Shown: positions 46,901 through 63,603 of the stretch, piece by piece
Numbering within the stretch: position 1 is the stretch's first letter
How the letters are laid out: every line of letters starts with the position of its first letter
NCBI RefSeq assembly: GCF_039555335.1
Contig: NC_092628.1
Span: 78,866,713-78,930,712 of the forward strand
Direction of reading: 5' to 3'
DNA from: Amphiura filiformis
Lineage: Eukaryota > Echinodermata > Ophiuroidea > Amphilepidida > Amphiuridae
DNA length: 64,000 nt
Translations under genes and position numbers: made by a program
Notes under the pieces: model-generated
Database searches by the model: none
What the model was told of the DNA's origin: nothing
The model's input: the letters and a program-made list of their open reading frames with translations, nothing else

Positions 46901-48597
46901 TAGGAGGTTTTTCCTGCCCAACGACTTTGTGTATCAGTAGACCTACTGACCTTGTTAATACATCTTGTGTATATGCACTGCTAACAGCTACAACCTCTAC
47001 ACCACTAAAACGATATTTGTATGTGGTTGATTCTTCACCATGTGTTGGAAACTTTTTTAGAAAATCAACAGAATTTTTTTTTAAACTTCTCATAATATAT
47101 GTTAACCCGAGTCTGACTATTCACTCCTGGCTTACCTCCTACATTAAGTTCTTCTACACTCCCATCATAGTGACTGTAGTGAAAAAATAGTCGGCCCTCC
47201 CTGTCACAGCATGTAATGAATCCATAGGAACCCTGTAAAAAGCAAAGATGAGTAAGGTGTGATTAGTCTCTGGGCTGGGCCCACAGTCAGGATAACTTGG
47301 TGATTTACAAGAATTTCAACTTGGCCTATTTTGCCTTGTATTCCCTCAAAAGAAGCATTTATTTCATTCTTCCTTCAATATTATAATAGATACAACATTA
47401 AAGGAGTATTTCGTGATCCTAGCATCCTCTATTTATGTCATTTTTCATTACATATCCACGAAAAAAACCTATTCCCAAAATTTCAGTTGCTTCCGATTTT
47501 ATGCTTCACGAGTTATGCATGATTATGTGTATTACACTGCTCCATAGACAATGCGTTGTAATTTCGTTCTGGTGCACCAGAACGAAATTCAAATTTCACG
47601 ATATCTTTGCTAAACGAATTAATCTGCAAGAAATATTTTGTACATAAACATTATGTAGCCAGAGGTTTCCAGTGATATAAAAATCTCAACTTTTTTTAGA
47701 AAGTGGGGGGATGTGGCTGTGGATCACGAAGTGCCCCTTTAATAATAAGATCACATTTTAAATTTAGATTTGTCTTGTCTTTTCTTTTTTCACTTTTCAA
47801 GTATAAGTAAAGGACAACTTGAGACAAAATCTATTACATTGATTCTGCTTTTTGAAAACATAAATTCCATGCCTTTTCCATGTTAAATGCATAACACAGC
47901 AGCTAGAAATGTTTTGTACACTCAAGAATACTGTAAAAACTTGATCGTTAGCATATGCTTACTATCGAGCGCTTTTAGAACATGCAAACATGAAGAGCCC
48001 CATCCACAAAAGTGTAAAGGGTTTTGAGCAAATCATCGACACACATAGTTACATACGAACAAATAAACCTGCAAGTTCAACCACATTAGCTCAGTTGGTA
48101 ATGTTTTCGAAAGTGCTCGATAGTAAGCAGATATGGTAACTATCAGGTTTTTATGGTACATGTAAATTGAACTCACCAGCATTTTTTCCACAAGACCCGT
48201 TTCTCGATCTGGCATTCTGAAAGAGAATACAATCATATTGCAGTCAAACTACAAATAAAAATAGCTGATGGCAAAATGATTCTTCAGCTACCGTACCTGG
48301 TTAGTCCTGGTACTATTGAGGTGGAAATTATTTGTAAACACGATTTTCTGGTGATTATTTGGATTTAATTAGCTCAACGGATTTAGGAAATTTTGATCAA
48401 AAGTGTAACTAATTATTAATCTCCTTTTGAAATACTTTTCTGCGGATGTCTCTATTGTAAAGAGTATTCTCACTTGACACTTACCCATTTGTAACGCCAT
48501 TATGTTGAGGTGGATAACTTGCTGAGCGATTCAAAGGCACTGCAGGTGACAGGCTTGGAATGAAAGGTTTGCTAAATGCTTGATCATCAGATGACAT
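34952..48597 (-). CDS. CSDE1: CSDE1 (UNR), multi-cold-shock-domain RNA-binding translational regulator; 18 coding exons
   Basis: Minus-strand exons, 5' to 3': 48597-48485 (ATG), 48216-48177, 47232-47136, 46656-46500, 46101-46045, 45780-45680, 45316-45202, 44650-44564, 43858-43686, 42729-42558, 41964-41869, 41080-41036 (45 bp), 40779-40513, 39712-39540, 38975-38746, 37929-37742, 36516-36353, 35081-34952 (TGA). Sum 2405 nt, about 801 residues; human CSDE1 has 798. Five canonical cold-shock domains show RNP motifs: [70 protein letters not shown]. They alternate with four degenerate domains, and a SUZ-C-like tail follows ([14 protein letters not shown]). The family binds mRNA in the cytoplasm, controlling cap-independent translation and mRNA decay with PABP. 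Exon 4 is one base short (near 46618): ADRRT is followed by [10 protein letters not shown] only after a +1 shift, most simply a lost base in an ACC-GGC (Thr-Gly) pair. Start chosen because it follows an acceptor and restores the expected length. Confidence 0.96.
35662..36259. mobile_element. hAT-like non-autonomous element, 582 bp, exact 8-bp target duplication
   Basis: The duplication AAACCAGG lies at 35662-35669 and 36252-36259. The element (35670-36251) starts CAGTGGCGTGGCGTAGC and ends, read inverted, CAGTTGCGTAGC. Near both ends are G- or C-homopolymers in GGGGGGCAC / GTGCCCCCCC words. It lies in the last intron of CSDE1. No transposase seen. Confidence 0.85.
38411..38680. mobile_element. 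MITE with AGGGTTCCCAC ends and repeated CAAGGACTTTCAAGG
   Basis: The left end AGGGTTCCCACACTTG and the right end CCGTGGGAACCCTG are inverted. Just inside both ends lie TTCAAGGACTTTCAAGG words, three to four copies in all. It lies in CSDE1 intron 15 (between exons at 38746 and 37929). The ends resemble hAT elements, but I do not find a clean 8-bp duplication. Confidence 0.7.
41303..42455. repeat. Direct duplication of about 140 bp in two adjacent CSDE1 introns
   Basis: ATGTCTGAGAGGGGAAAGTA, TGCTATTGGTAC, CCAACACATCAAAAGATCTC and TCTAGCACAC occur in the same order at 41303-41440 and at 42313-42455, 1010 bp apart, with modest divergence. The duplicates flank exon 11 (41869-41964). No exon with splice sites is visible inside either copy. 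Confidence 0.8.
41474..41847. mobile_element. TTAA MITE, 374 bp
   Basis: TTAA lies at 41474-41477 and 41844-41847. The ends read inward AGG(A)TATACGA, and the next block TATTGTTGGTCGAAGCAGC is inverted at both sides (about 34-bp arms). The core contains A-rich and T-rich tracts. It lies in CSDE1 intron 11, right beside the exon at 41869. Confidence 0.82.
43265..43550. mobile_element. hAT-like MITE, 270 bp, exact 8-bp target duplication
   Basis: CCCATAAA at 43265-43272 and 43543-43550 flanks an element starting CAGGGGTAGCATTAAGG and ending, inverted, CAGGGGTAGTGTTAACC. Internally GGGGTGAAAA(A)TTAA words recur. It lies in CSDE1 intron 9, between the exons at 42558-42729 and 43686-43858. Confidence 0.86.
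43907..44349. mobile_element. TTAA MITE family C, 443 bp, intact
   Basis: TTAA lies at 43907 and 44346. Terminal inverted repeats TTAAAGCCATATTATAACAT are perfect for at least 20 bp. A second, truncated copy in opposite orientation lies at 54684-55125 with about 90% similarity. Core words shared by both: GCATACACGATGTTCATAAC, GTACGTATTGGCGACAT and AAATTCCAATTTTC. No transposase. It lies in CSDE1 intron 8. Confidence 0.88.
46785..46925. repeat. Palindrome of about 140 bp
   Basis: GTCG(C)TGGGCAGGAAAAAC at the left pairs with GTTTTTCCTGCCCAACGAC at the right. Then GGCCCCTGAACATGTTTAAA pairs with TTTAAACATGTTCAGGGGCC. The loop lies near 46850. It lies in CSDE1 intron 3. Likely a small foldback element. 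Confidence 0.75.
47398..47742. mobile_element. TTAA MITE, 345 bp
   Basis: TTAA lies at 47398 and 47739. Ends are AGGAGTATTTCGTGATCC and AGGGGCACTTCGTGATCC. A central perfect hairpin AATTTCGTTCTGGTGCACC / GGTGCACCAGAACGAAATT stands near 47560-47590. The terminal pattern (AGG..C..GTGATC) resembles the 27941 element, suggesting one superfamily. It lies in CSDE1 intron 2. Confidence 0.83.
47934..48153. mobile_element. Small inverted-repeat element with about 45-bp arms
   Basis: TAAAAACTTGATCGTTAGC..GCTTACTATCGAGCGCTTT on the left matches the inverse of AAAGTGCTCGATAGTAAGC..ACTATCAGGTTTTTA on the right. A tRNA-like word TTAGCTCAGTTGGTAATG at about 48087 lies inside. It is in CSDE1 intron 2, just downstream of the 40-bp exon 2. 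Confidence 0.55.
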
Positions 48598-48600
48598 ATT

Positions 48601-51600
48601 CTGGGAAAAATACAAGCATTTTATAAGTGTTAATGAGGCCAAACAGGTCCCAAAGCTTTCAGAAATTGCAAACCTTGTATGGATTTTTTTTCTTTACTTT
48701 AAAATGCCCTGATCAGCTTTGTGGCAAGGTGTATTGTATTTGTCAAAATAGACATCAAAATATAAAATACAACATCTTATCTAGGTTTATCTCTTGATTG
48801 AACTGTGAAGGTGGCTCAATTTCATTTGATGTGTTCAAATACAAACCAGTCTGTATTGTTTACAAGATGAGTATGTAGACCTCTCACAAGTTTTACTCAA
48901 TGTACTGAACAATTAAAAAGAATACTTTCACAGTGGTTTTGAGACTCAATCAGGCAAGTGCTGTTTATTGAGGGGACCAAAAACAATGTACTATTCATTT
49001 ATTATAGCAACAGTCATTACTAGTCCCATGAAGCTGTGGTGGAGGACAATTACAGCATCTTACAGCTTAACCTCATTTCAAACAGCAGCCCCTGTTTAAT
49101 GCGGTTTCTAAAGTAAAATATGCACCCATTCAAACTAATCATACTTTATTTTCATAGATTTCCCATTTATTCCCAAACATATTTACAAGCATCAGTACAT
49201 CAAATGCAACATGTATCACAGATGTTGTTAACAGAAGCAAAGCCTGCAAAAACATTAAATGTAACATACCTTCCATGTTACTGGAGTTGCCATGTTTTAA
49301 GTAAATTGCTTTTTTTTTTTTTTTCCTTTCAAAATTGATTTGGATGTATAATTTGTCACAGCTTGGTATATGACAGTTGTATCCAACGATGATGATGATG
49401 ACCAACAATTGAACCAGAGGGCTGGGTAGTTGTTGTTTTTTTCTTCAATCACTTGTGTGCAGAGTGCTGCTTACAGATTTCAATTTGTATGGACTTGGTT
49501 TGGCTCTCGATATCGGTGAGAAATGACACTATATTTTTCTTGGCGTATAAAGACCTTGAAGTTGCTTTTTTCATATATGTTTTGATGAGTTGTGAAGAAA
49601 AGCAGGGGACTTGTGCATCTCATGGGACAGCTTAGATAGGGGTGTCATTAGCTGTAAAAAAAATAAACATTTAAGTAAACATGAGTACCGTAAGTAAAGA
49701 ATGTGCATTCAAAGGGTTTATATCAGCAATTTCAAACATATTGGGCAATTCCCCATTCCTGTACGCTTGGTTCCACTAGGGGGCGCTACAGATACTGATA
49801 GATCTATACATTGTTTCTTTCAAAGCAAAATAACGATTTTCCTTGTGGTCTATGGCGCAGCCTGGAAAAATGAATGACCTAATGCATCATGCTGCTTGGA
49901 CACTTTGGCAAAAATGAGTGTGAATCGTCTCTTGGAATTCTTTTAATCCACTTGCTGCTAAAATTTGTTTTCACTTAAATTAGTCCCAGATGACCTCTGA
50001 CCTCAAGGGGGCCCTTTAACTTCTGCGTTAACCATCGTGCAATGTGCAGTTGTGCAAATCATTGTGCAATGTGCAGTTGTGCAAAACATCACACATGTGC
50101 TGTGGCATAGTTCATGAGTGTTAACTTTATAGGAAGGGATAAATTAATTTCAATCAATAATAATAATATCAATTAAATCTATTTTTGTTTGGCACTATCC
50201 AAACGTTAAGACAATTAATTTGAGTACAATCAGTGTAGAAAGTCATGTTCTGAAATGCAAACAAGACAGACTTTTAATTCACATCATATCAACCTTATAG
50301 TACTTTTTACATTACTGCATCTCATACACTACCAGAGGGCTGACAGTAAATTTCACTGATCCCTCCTGCTTTTTTCCTATGTCGATTTAACACACGATTC
50401 CCGCTGTTGTTTTGGTTCCACTTTAGCACCCCCGGTAGTCAGGCTCATATCACACACTATAGGTGGCGCTATTCGTCCATAGGGAAGTGGAATGTGCCTG
50501 TACAGTCCAAAAATGGCTTTACTGTGGGGCTCAATGGAAAAAATTACTAAAAATTAATTTTGACAACCAAAACCTAAGTGATGTTGACTTATGTTGGTAC
50601 TGGCAATGCATGATACTGGATTCATAAACTATCACATAGTGCAATCCATGTTCCACCAAGTTGACACTCGATTTAGCTCAAAAGCAATTTGTGTGTAAAT
50701 CAAGACCATCCAAAACAGCTTTCTTACAGTAAAGAATAGGAGGTCATCTGGGGTCACATACAGTAACAGTAGTGTACATTGTACATGTGCCTGCTGTCAC
50801 AATTTCACACACAAAATTTTGGTCAATTTGGTGACACTATTTTTGTCTGTAACTTCAAAAGTATATGCACTAGAAACATGATTGACCCCTTATTGTTTAG
50901 ATAATTTGATTCTCTTTCAAATGAAAGAACTTTCAGCTAAAAATATTGAACTTCAACATTTTATGAACATACCTACCCCTGGTACACGCATGGAGGTCGC
51001 CATTTGACGTTTTAGCACCCACTTTAGCACCCGGCTACCAAGGCTTCGCATTCAGCATCGCGTACAGTACGCGGTCCCAACTGTCAATCATTGGGGGTCA
51101 ATCACCTCAAGCTTGACAACAATATCTGAATACGTGTATGCGCGAAATTTAGGTTAATTTTCGTGATTGAAACAGTATTTTTCTTTTATAAATATTGGCC
51201 CGGATAGCGGGATTGTTGGTTGATTTAATGTTTGATAAATTAGGTTTATGGATGCGCTAAAAATATAATTAAAAGTATTAAAAAATCTGTTCAATATTTG
51301 AAAAAATGCGCCACTGTAGCAGGATTGCAAACAGTGGATGCAGCAAGCCGCGATTTTACGGGTTATTTTCATTACACTTACAGGCGCGATGCAGCCGGTA
51401 GAAATCGCGGTAGTGTTCCAGGCCTACTACGCGATGGCAAGGTAATGGCGGCTTCCATAGTTGTATTACTTTTTATATAATAGAGTGACACTTCCCAATC
51501 TTTATTTATCCCTGACACTACACGTCTACACAGTCGAGCTGGCCGGACATTTAAACAACATGAACATGAATATTTCGCAATTTAGACTCCGATAAAACAG

Positions 51601-51738
51601 GTCATATCTACCTTAAAATTACTTCGATTTATTTACCTGTCACCCTCCCAATACTTTGACATCTTATAAAACGATGTAGCTACTTAAAAAGGACAAGCCA
51701 TGTAAACAAATCCCGAAAATCACATTTTAATTTCTTAC
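48601..51738 (-). other. CSDE1 intron 1 (proposed), no further gene seen
   Basis: This 3.1 kb stretch separates the first coding exon from the proposed 5' noncoding exon. It contains scattered GGGGGCGCTA-like words (49770, 50463) and no open frame with exon character. GC rises near 51330-51450 with several CG dinucleotides, but I cannot tie this to a promoter. Confidence 0.4.
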
Positions 51739-51800
51739 CCAAACACAGTCCAGCAGCACATCTGCACTCCGCCATTGTCATAAATCAGTCATACAAAGGA
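51739..51800 (-). promoter_or_regulatory. Proposed CSDE1 5' noncoding exon with a YY1-like initiator and an upstream ORF
   Basis: On the minus strand the sequence ACAATGGCGGAG (around 51765-51778) matches the YY1 core AANATGGCGG often found at housekeeping transcription starts. A good donor TTTGG|GTAAGAAAT ends the exon at 51739. Its ATG (51775-51773) opens a frame MAECRCAAGLCL. If joined to the acceptor at 48600, that frame would stop 16 codons in, overlapping the main CSDE1 ATG in another frame. The upper boundary of the exon is a guess. Confidence 0.5.
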
Positions 51801-52284
51801 TTGTGGGTAATTTGATTGTTGATTGCTAGTCTAATTTCCAGCCGGTTTGCACGGGAAATAATTAATTTATTTTGTCGTCAGGTTTCGTCGGGGGAGGATT
51901 GCATTCAGTCTCTAACTTTCTAAGATAACAAGTTAATCTTTTGCATCGGAGGGACAACATCATATCCATATTTAGATTTAAAATTCTTAAAACGAGCTTA
52001 TCTAAATTAGATTACAATTCACAACTTTGAGGCTCGGCCCGTGCCACAAAAATTCTTGCACCTGATACGGTTGCATAGGCCTATGCCAAATTTTTGGGAT
52101 CCTAATTTGCAAACCTCATTAGGCCTAAATAGTCTAGATAGGCCTTTAGGCCTATGTTGCTAGCGCAGCGAGCACTGATGAAGCAAAGCGTTTCCGAATA
52201 CCGTTTTAGACGGTTTTATTTAAAAGGTGCCCCATGAACGGTGTGCCAAAAATTTGCCCCCCTCCAACTTTGGAGGTGACGCGT

Positions 52285-53550
52285 ATGTAGGGCTGTTAAG
52301 ACCCCCTTTTTCAGCGTTGCTGTCACCCAAAGACCCCATATTTTTTTACAAACACATGTTCTGTCCCCCGAAGACCCCCTATTTTTTCATTTGATCTGTC
52401 ACCCAAAGACTAGACTTCTTTGTAGTCCACTTGCCCATTTTGTATACTCTGGCTATTACATTTAAGCATAAAACTCTGATTTATATTGATTTGTGTGCAA
52501 CTGATAGATTTTCACATCTGATCTTTTCAGTCACCGCACTCCCTCTGTTTGTTAGCTTCCCAAGTGGACTACTGACTTTGCCTTGCGGTTACGATTTTTA
52601 ACACGGGACTCTATGGAGAGTTAGGCCAATTTCTGGCCTAACTAAAATTGGCCGTGATGTAATGCATCTTTAAATGGATCTGCCTTGTGATTGGTCGCCC
52701 ATATCTCGCTATGATTTAAATCTTCCGGGCCCGCGCCATTACCATTAAGTACATCGTGCTCAACTATCTGTGGTACTTGCGGCGCTTTTGTCGGACGCGA
52801 AAGTTAATCTCTCATCAAACATCTAGCGCGTCTTGTACTATACCATGCTTAGTACTTGTGGTTAATGGACTGATAAACAAGTATGCTTGACAGTGTGTTT
52901 TAGAGAGCAAAGTCCCGGGGTAAAGTTCTGCTTAAAATTCAAAGTCCATAGTCGGATTTTCGGGGTTCGCTATCAATAAACAGGTAGATTCTAAAATCAG
53001 AATTTTCAGTATTAAAGTGAGCCATTATAATAATTATGCAAGATAGTGTTGCATTCAATTGCTTATATTGTCACTAATCATCTGATATTTTTAACTGTTT
53101 ATGACCATTTTTACTATTGAATACTTTAATTTTAATAAACATCAGTATAATCTTGATTTCAACGACATGGGTTCATCATGACTAATAATAACATATTTTT
53201 AATAAAATTCGACTGTGGCATAGTCTACCCAAAGACCCTTACTTGTCATTTAACAGCAACTTTCATTTATGCTGATTTTGTCACTTATTTTGAAAAAAAA
53301 AACACCAAAGAAATTTGAAGCCATTTAAGAACTAGAAATTCGATTTTCGAGGTTTCCGTTGCGCTGTTTCGGCTCTAACCCAAAGATTCCATTTAAAAAA
53401 AAGGTCATGTTCTCACCCAATGACCCCATTTTTTACATTTTGCTCTCACCGATGCCAAAATCATGCTCTCACCCAATGACCCCATATGCATATTTTGTAC
53501 ATTTTGCTCTCACCGAATGCCCCTTAGTGCGAAAGTGCCAGCCCTACACC
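52285..53550. mobile_element. Possible decayed element with TGTAGGGCTG ends and CACCCAAAGACCCC repeats
   Basis: The left end has TATGTAGGGCTG; the right end has CAGCCCTACACC, its inverse. Near both ends CTCACCCAATGACCCC / CTGTCACCCAAAGACCCC repeats with period about 70 bp appear. The middle (52440-53360) is unique-looking DNA without open frames. Age and superfamily unknown. Confidence 0.45.
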
Positions 53551-53559
53551 TATATCCAT

Positions 53560-54430
53560 TTCAAATTGAAGTGCCCCCCTGGGTTGCCCCCCTTTCGGCT
53601 CGCCAAAAATTTCTTGCCCCTCCCCCTCCCAATATTACCCCCAGGGCTCATAATTATTGCAGCCCTTTTAAGTGGTGCAATAAGTATGTGTTCCCCGGGT
53701 TCACGGTAAGGGGGGGAAGAATTTTTTGGCAGGCCAACAGATCGGGGGAAAGCATTCTTTGGCACAGATATTTTGGGCACCGTTTCTATATTACACCCTA
53801 AAAGCTCCTAAAAAGGTGTAGGAATTTAAAACGTTATAAGAGCACGTTCAAATAATGCAAAATTTCCTAAGACAATTTAAGGTTTTAAATGTGGGTTCCC
53901 CCGCAAGTGAGTTTAAGGGGGGAGCATAGATTTGTTTTTGGCACGTCAAAAGCTGAGACGAATATACCTACTGTAGGTATATTTGTCTCAGGTCAACATG
54001 GTCCGCAAAAGGGGGCGGGCAAAGGTTTTTGGCAGGTCAATAAGGGGGGGGGGCAAGATTTTTTTTGGCACGCCCAAAGGGGTGGGCAAGCGATTTTGGT
54101 TGAGAATTCACCACCCGATACGCTACTGACACATTATTAATGTGCTATGTGTCACAGTGTCAATCATTGCACTTTTTTTTCTGTTCTATTACCCCAAGCT
54201 TGAATTGACGGTTAACCGGTTCTTATACATCTTTCTTAACGGTTCCTTGAAGGCTTTGAAGCATAGACTATAGAGTCATGCTTGAAGTTGAAGGTTCTTC
54301 AAGCTTAAGGTTCTACATTGAGAACCATTTTCTTGGCTAAAGAACTTTTTTGGTTTTTAATATAGAAAAGAAAATATTCTCTAGCCAAGGAAATGGTTTT
54401 AAGCCTATAGAACCAAAAACGGTTCACATT
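53560..54430. repeat. C/G-homopolymer-rich degenerate repeats
   Basis: Repeated words TTTTTTGGCA(G/C)G, AAGGGGGGG and TGCCCCCC occur in both orientations. A 37-bp hairpin stands at 53954-53990 (GAGACGAATATACCTACTG inverted). Beyond 54190 a looser palindrome includes AAGGTTCT / AGAACCNTT words. No gene is supported; open frames here are read through repeats. Confidence 0.5.
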
Positions 54431-54589
54431 GCTTTCCACTTTTCTTAGGGGTGGTGCAATAACTATGTGTACCCCCGCGTATAGATTTCTTTTTTGGGGG
54501 ATGGGCTTGGAAAAAATTTCTTGAAGTATAGCGAATCAAGCACCTGTTCGGCGACCGAAAATTTTCAACAAGTGCCATCATATATTGAA

Positions 54590-55200
54590 GCTAAACTGAT
54601 GAAATATGGTGCAAAAGTGGAATAAATTCATGGGAAGCGCGAAAAAAAATGCACTTTGGTGGCTAAAATGGCCAAATATGAGGTTAAAGCCATATTATAA
54701 CATTTGCTGAGGAAGACGCCCTCACTGAATTTTTAAAATTCATTTTTTTACACAATTAAATTGTACTTTATTAAACCAATAGCCCTGCAAAAATCAAGAC
54801 TCTAGGTGCTGTAGTTTTGTCAAAATCCGTGATTTTGAATAAAACGCCGGAATCCGCGCTTTATTATTACGATGGAATTATTAGTCGAACGCATACACGA
54901 TGTTCATAACACACAGTACGTACACAGCGTGCGGGACGGTGATATACACAACAAAGGGTCGTACCACAACATGACCGAAGGAGTACGTATTGGCGACATG
55001 TGGCGCTAGTAGTAAATTCCAATTTTCTTTGCTTTGCCGTATTTGTTCGGCTCAAAAATAAAAGGGGATATATCAGACAGTAAAAGCTAACATTTTATGG
55101 CAAAGAAATGCTAATCTATTTTGTTTGAACCACACACAGGCGTCAACATTGGGGGGATGATTGTATGGACCACCCCCCCCCCTGGCAAAATATTGGGGGG
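54590..55200. repeat. Dispersed repeat (copy 1), carrying a TTAA MITE insertion
   Basis: TGATGAAATATGGTGCAAAAG..GGCTAAAATGGCCAAATATG precedes the MITE. CACACACAGGCGTCAACATT and a GGGGGGATGATTGTATGGACC word follow it. The same order without the MITE is found at about 57010-57170 (copy 2). Confidence 0.75.
54684..55125. mobile_element. TTAA MITE family C, second copy, right end lost
   Basis: It begins TTAAAGCCATATTATAACAT and matches 43907-44349 in reverse orientation over most of its length, but stops at CTATTTTGT, about 25 bp before the expected end. The usual second TTAA is absent. Confidence 0.85.
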
Positions 55201-55790
55201 ATATTGGGATCAAACGGGATCTACGCCTATGAATAGAGGCCTAGGCATACACAACTTAAATGGTTTTTATATACTTTTGCTGGGATCTCTGAATGGGACA
55301 TTTTGCTTTGCGATGTAGGCCAAACATGTATTTTTTTTTGCCATACATGTAGTGTAACCGGCAAAAAACGGGCACATTTTTGTGGAGGTGCTCCTACATA
55401 AAATAGGAATTTTAAATTAATGGCAGCGCCCACGGAGTCAACGTGAGCAATAAACCACGATCAAGTTTGAGGCAAATAAATGAAATAATCAGGGTTTACA
55501 TGTACGGTTGTTTCTGGTTGATGACATAACGGCGTATGTGATATTTTTGACATCATCATTCGTGTAAGTATAGTCCGAATAATCAGACCCAGAAGCTTTA
55601 ATAGCCTTAAACTAAAAATGATCCAGTTGTAGTAACTACAAATTTCGAACGTTTGGTCGTTAATTATAAATGTCGCAAAATATTAATATTGACAATAATT
55701 AACAACCTGTTTGACCTCTCCATATATAATTCATACATTGCTCAGCTCACCTGTGTTTTCATATCATATTTTGTGGTGAAAAATGATTAC

Positions 55791-56563
55791 AAATGTGTAA
55801 TTTCATTAGTGCCGTATTATTACGCTGACTTTCAGATTCGGCGAGGAGGATTTATTTCGACCTCCTGGTTTGTTTACAAACAGAGAGTAGACAAAAACCG
55901 TTCCGCGTGTCCAAACACTCAAGTATCAGAAGGATGGTCCACAATAGCGTGATTCACGTAACCTGAATAGGGATTAAAAAGCTGTCACGTAGAACCATGT
56001 GCTTCTATTGTCCAATTTGCCATCAAGATTTCATATGGAAACAGTTCAGACCCAGTACAAGATCATGTCAGAAATTAATATTTTGTTCTGGGTCTGATTA
56101 TTCGGACTATAATTTCATTTGCAATCATTTTTGGAGCAACAATTTCTTCGTACCGACGGCTAAGTGTGTATTTGAATGCAGATTAAACACATACAAACAC
56201 ATACATAGCACCTAGCCCTGTTTGAACTCCCGGTCGGAGCCGGGAGTTTCAATTATTGGAACTGGACAAGATCGTGTTCTGGGTCTGAACTGTTTCCATA
56301 TGAAATCTTGATGCTAAATTGGACAAAAGAAGCACATGGTCCTACTTCACAGTTTTTTAATCCCCTATTGAGCTATTCATGCTGTGTGAATCACTCTATT
56401 GTGGACCATCCTTTTGATACTTGAGTATTTGGACAAGCGGAACAGTTTTGACAGGCCCTTTGTCTACCTCTCTGTTTGTAAACAAACGAGGAGGTCGAAA
56501 TTGTCCTCCTCTGCGAATACGAAAGGCAGCGTAATAGTACGGCACTAGTGTAAATACAGTGAA
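55791..56563. mobile_element. Large foldback element, about 280-bp arms and 180-bp spacer
   Basis: The left arm (about 55791-56063) and right arm (about 56275-56563) are inverted. Shared blocks include CATTAGTGCCGTA, GGAGGATTTATTTCGACCTC, GTTTGTTTACAAACAGAG, CACTCAAGTATCAGAAGGAT and CATATGGAAACAGTTCAGAC. A further word GGGTCTGATTATTCGGACTATA also occurs at 56085 and, inverted, near 55570. Arms differ by small indels, so the element is not brand new. No transposase. Confidence 0.8.
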
Positions 56564-57009
56564 GTAAGCTCATTGAATACGTCCTAAATCTTGAGGCTGC
56601 TTCAAATGTGTTATTTATATTCTCTTTCGCGCATGCTCAGCCGAAAATAAATGATTTTCTATAACTCATCGCTTCTTTTGCGCACACATATACACAACAT
56701 AACAAATAACACACCGGCCGACCTGACCTTTAGGTCCTTGGGTCGCTCGCCAGTCCTACGTCTACGATACATACCATACCTAAGGACTGGCTCCCGCCAT
56801 TTTGTCTGTCTATGGAAAATACACACTTAACGGTTTGCGCAGGTCAGATGTTCGAAAAATTTCTTCAAAATTTCATCGACAAAGGTATATAAAATTGGTA
56901 CCACCTTATTGTGCTTGCTAAATCAAGACTCGGTTGAAACAAAATTGGCGACAGAATAAATTTATGGAACAAATGCGCTCGAAAAATTGTGCCATTTTGA
57001 AGCTATTAC

Positions 57010-57172
57010 TGATGAAATATTGTGCAAAAGGAGAATAAATTTGTGTGTAGCGTGAAAAAATTTGGGATTTGGGGGCTACAATTGCCAAATATGAGGATAA
57101 ACTGGGTCAGAATCCCACATACAGGCATCAACATTGGGGGGGGGATGAATGTATGGACCATCCCCCCCCCCA
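57010..57172. repeat. Dispersed repeat (copy 2), without the MITE
   Basis: It matches 54590-54684 plus 55130-55180 as one continuous stretch: TGATGAAATATTGTGCAAAAG, ATTGCCAAATATGAGG, ACATACAGGCATCAACATTG, then ATGAATGTATGGACC. It serves as the unoccupied site for the 54684 insertion. Confidence 0.7.
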
Positions 57173-57280
57173 CTCACAAGCACCGCCAGTTGAGAAGGCC
57201 TGCATTACAGGTTCTTTACTTTGTTAATCTTTTCCCCTTCTTCTTCAACCAGATATTGTTTATAACAAAAGAGACTTAAA

Positions 57281-63603
<6,323 letters not shown>

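Noticed and set aside
54867-55055. Minus-strand open frame with counterpart at 43979-44272
   Set aside because: Both are parts of a TTAA MITE in opposite orientation. Shared sequence reflects the element, not a conserved protein.
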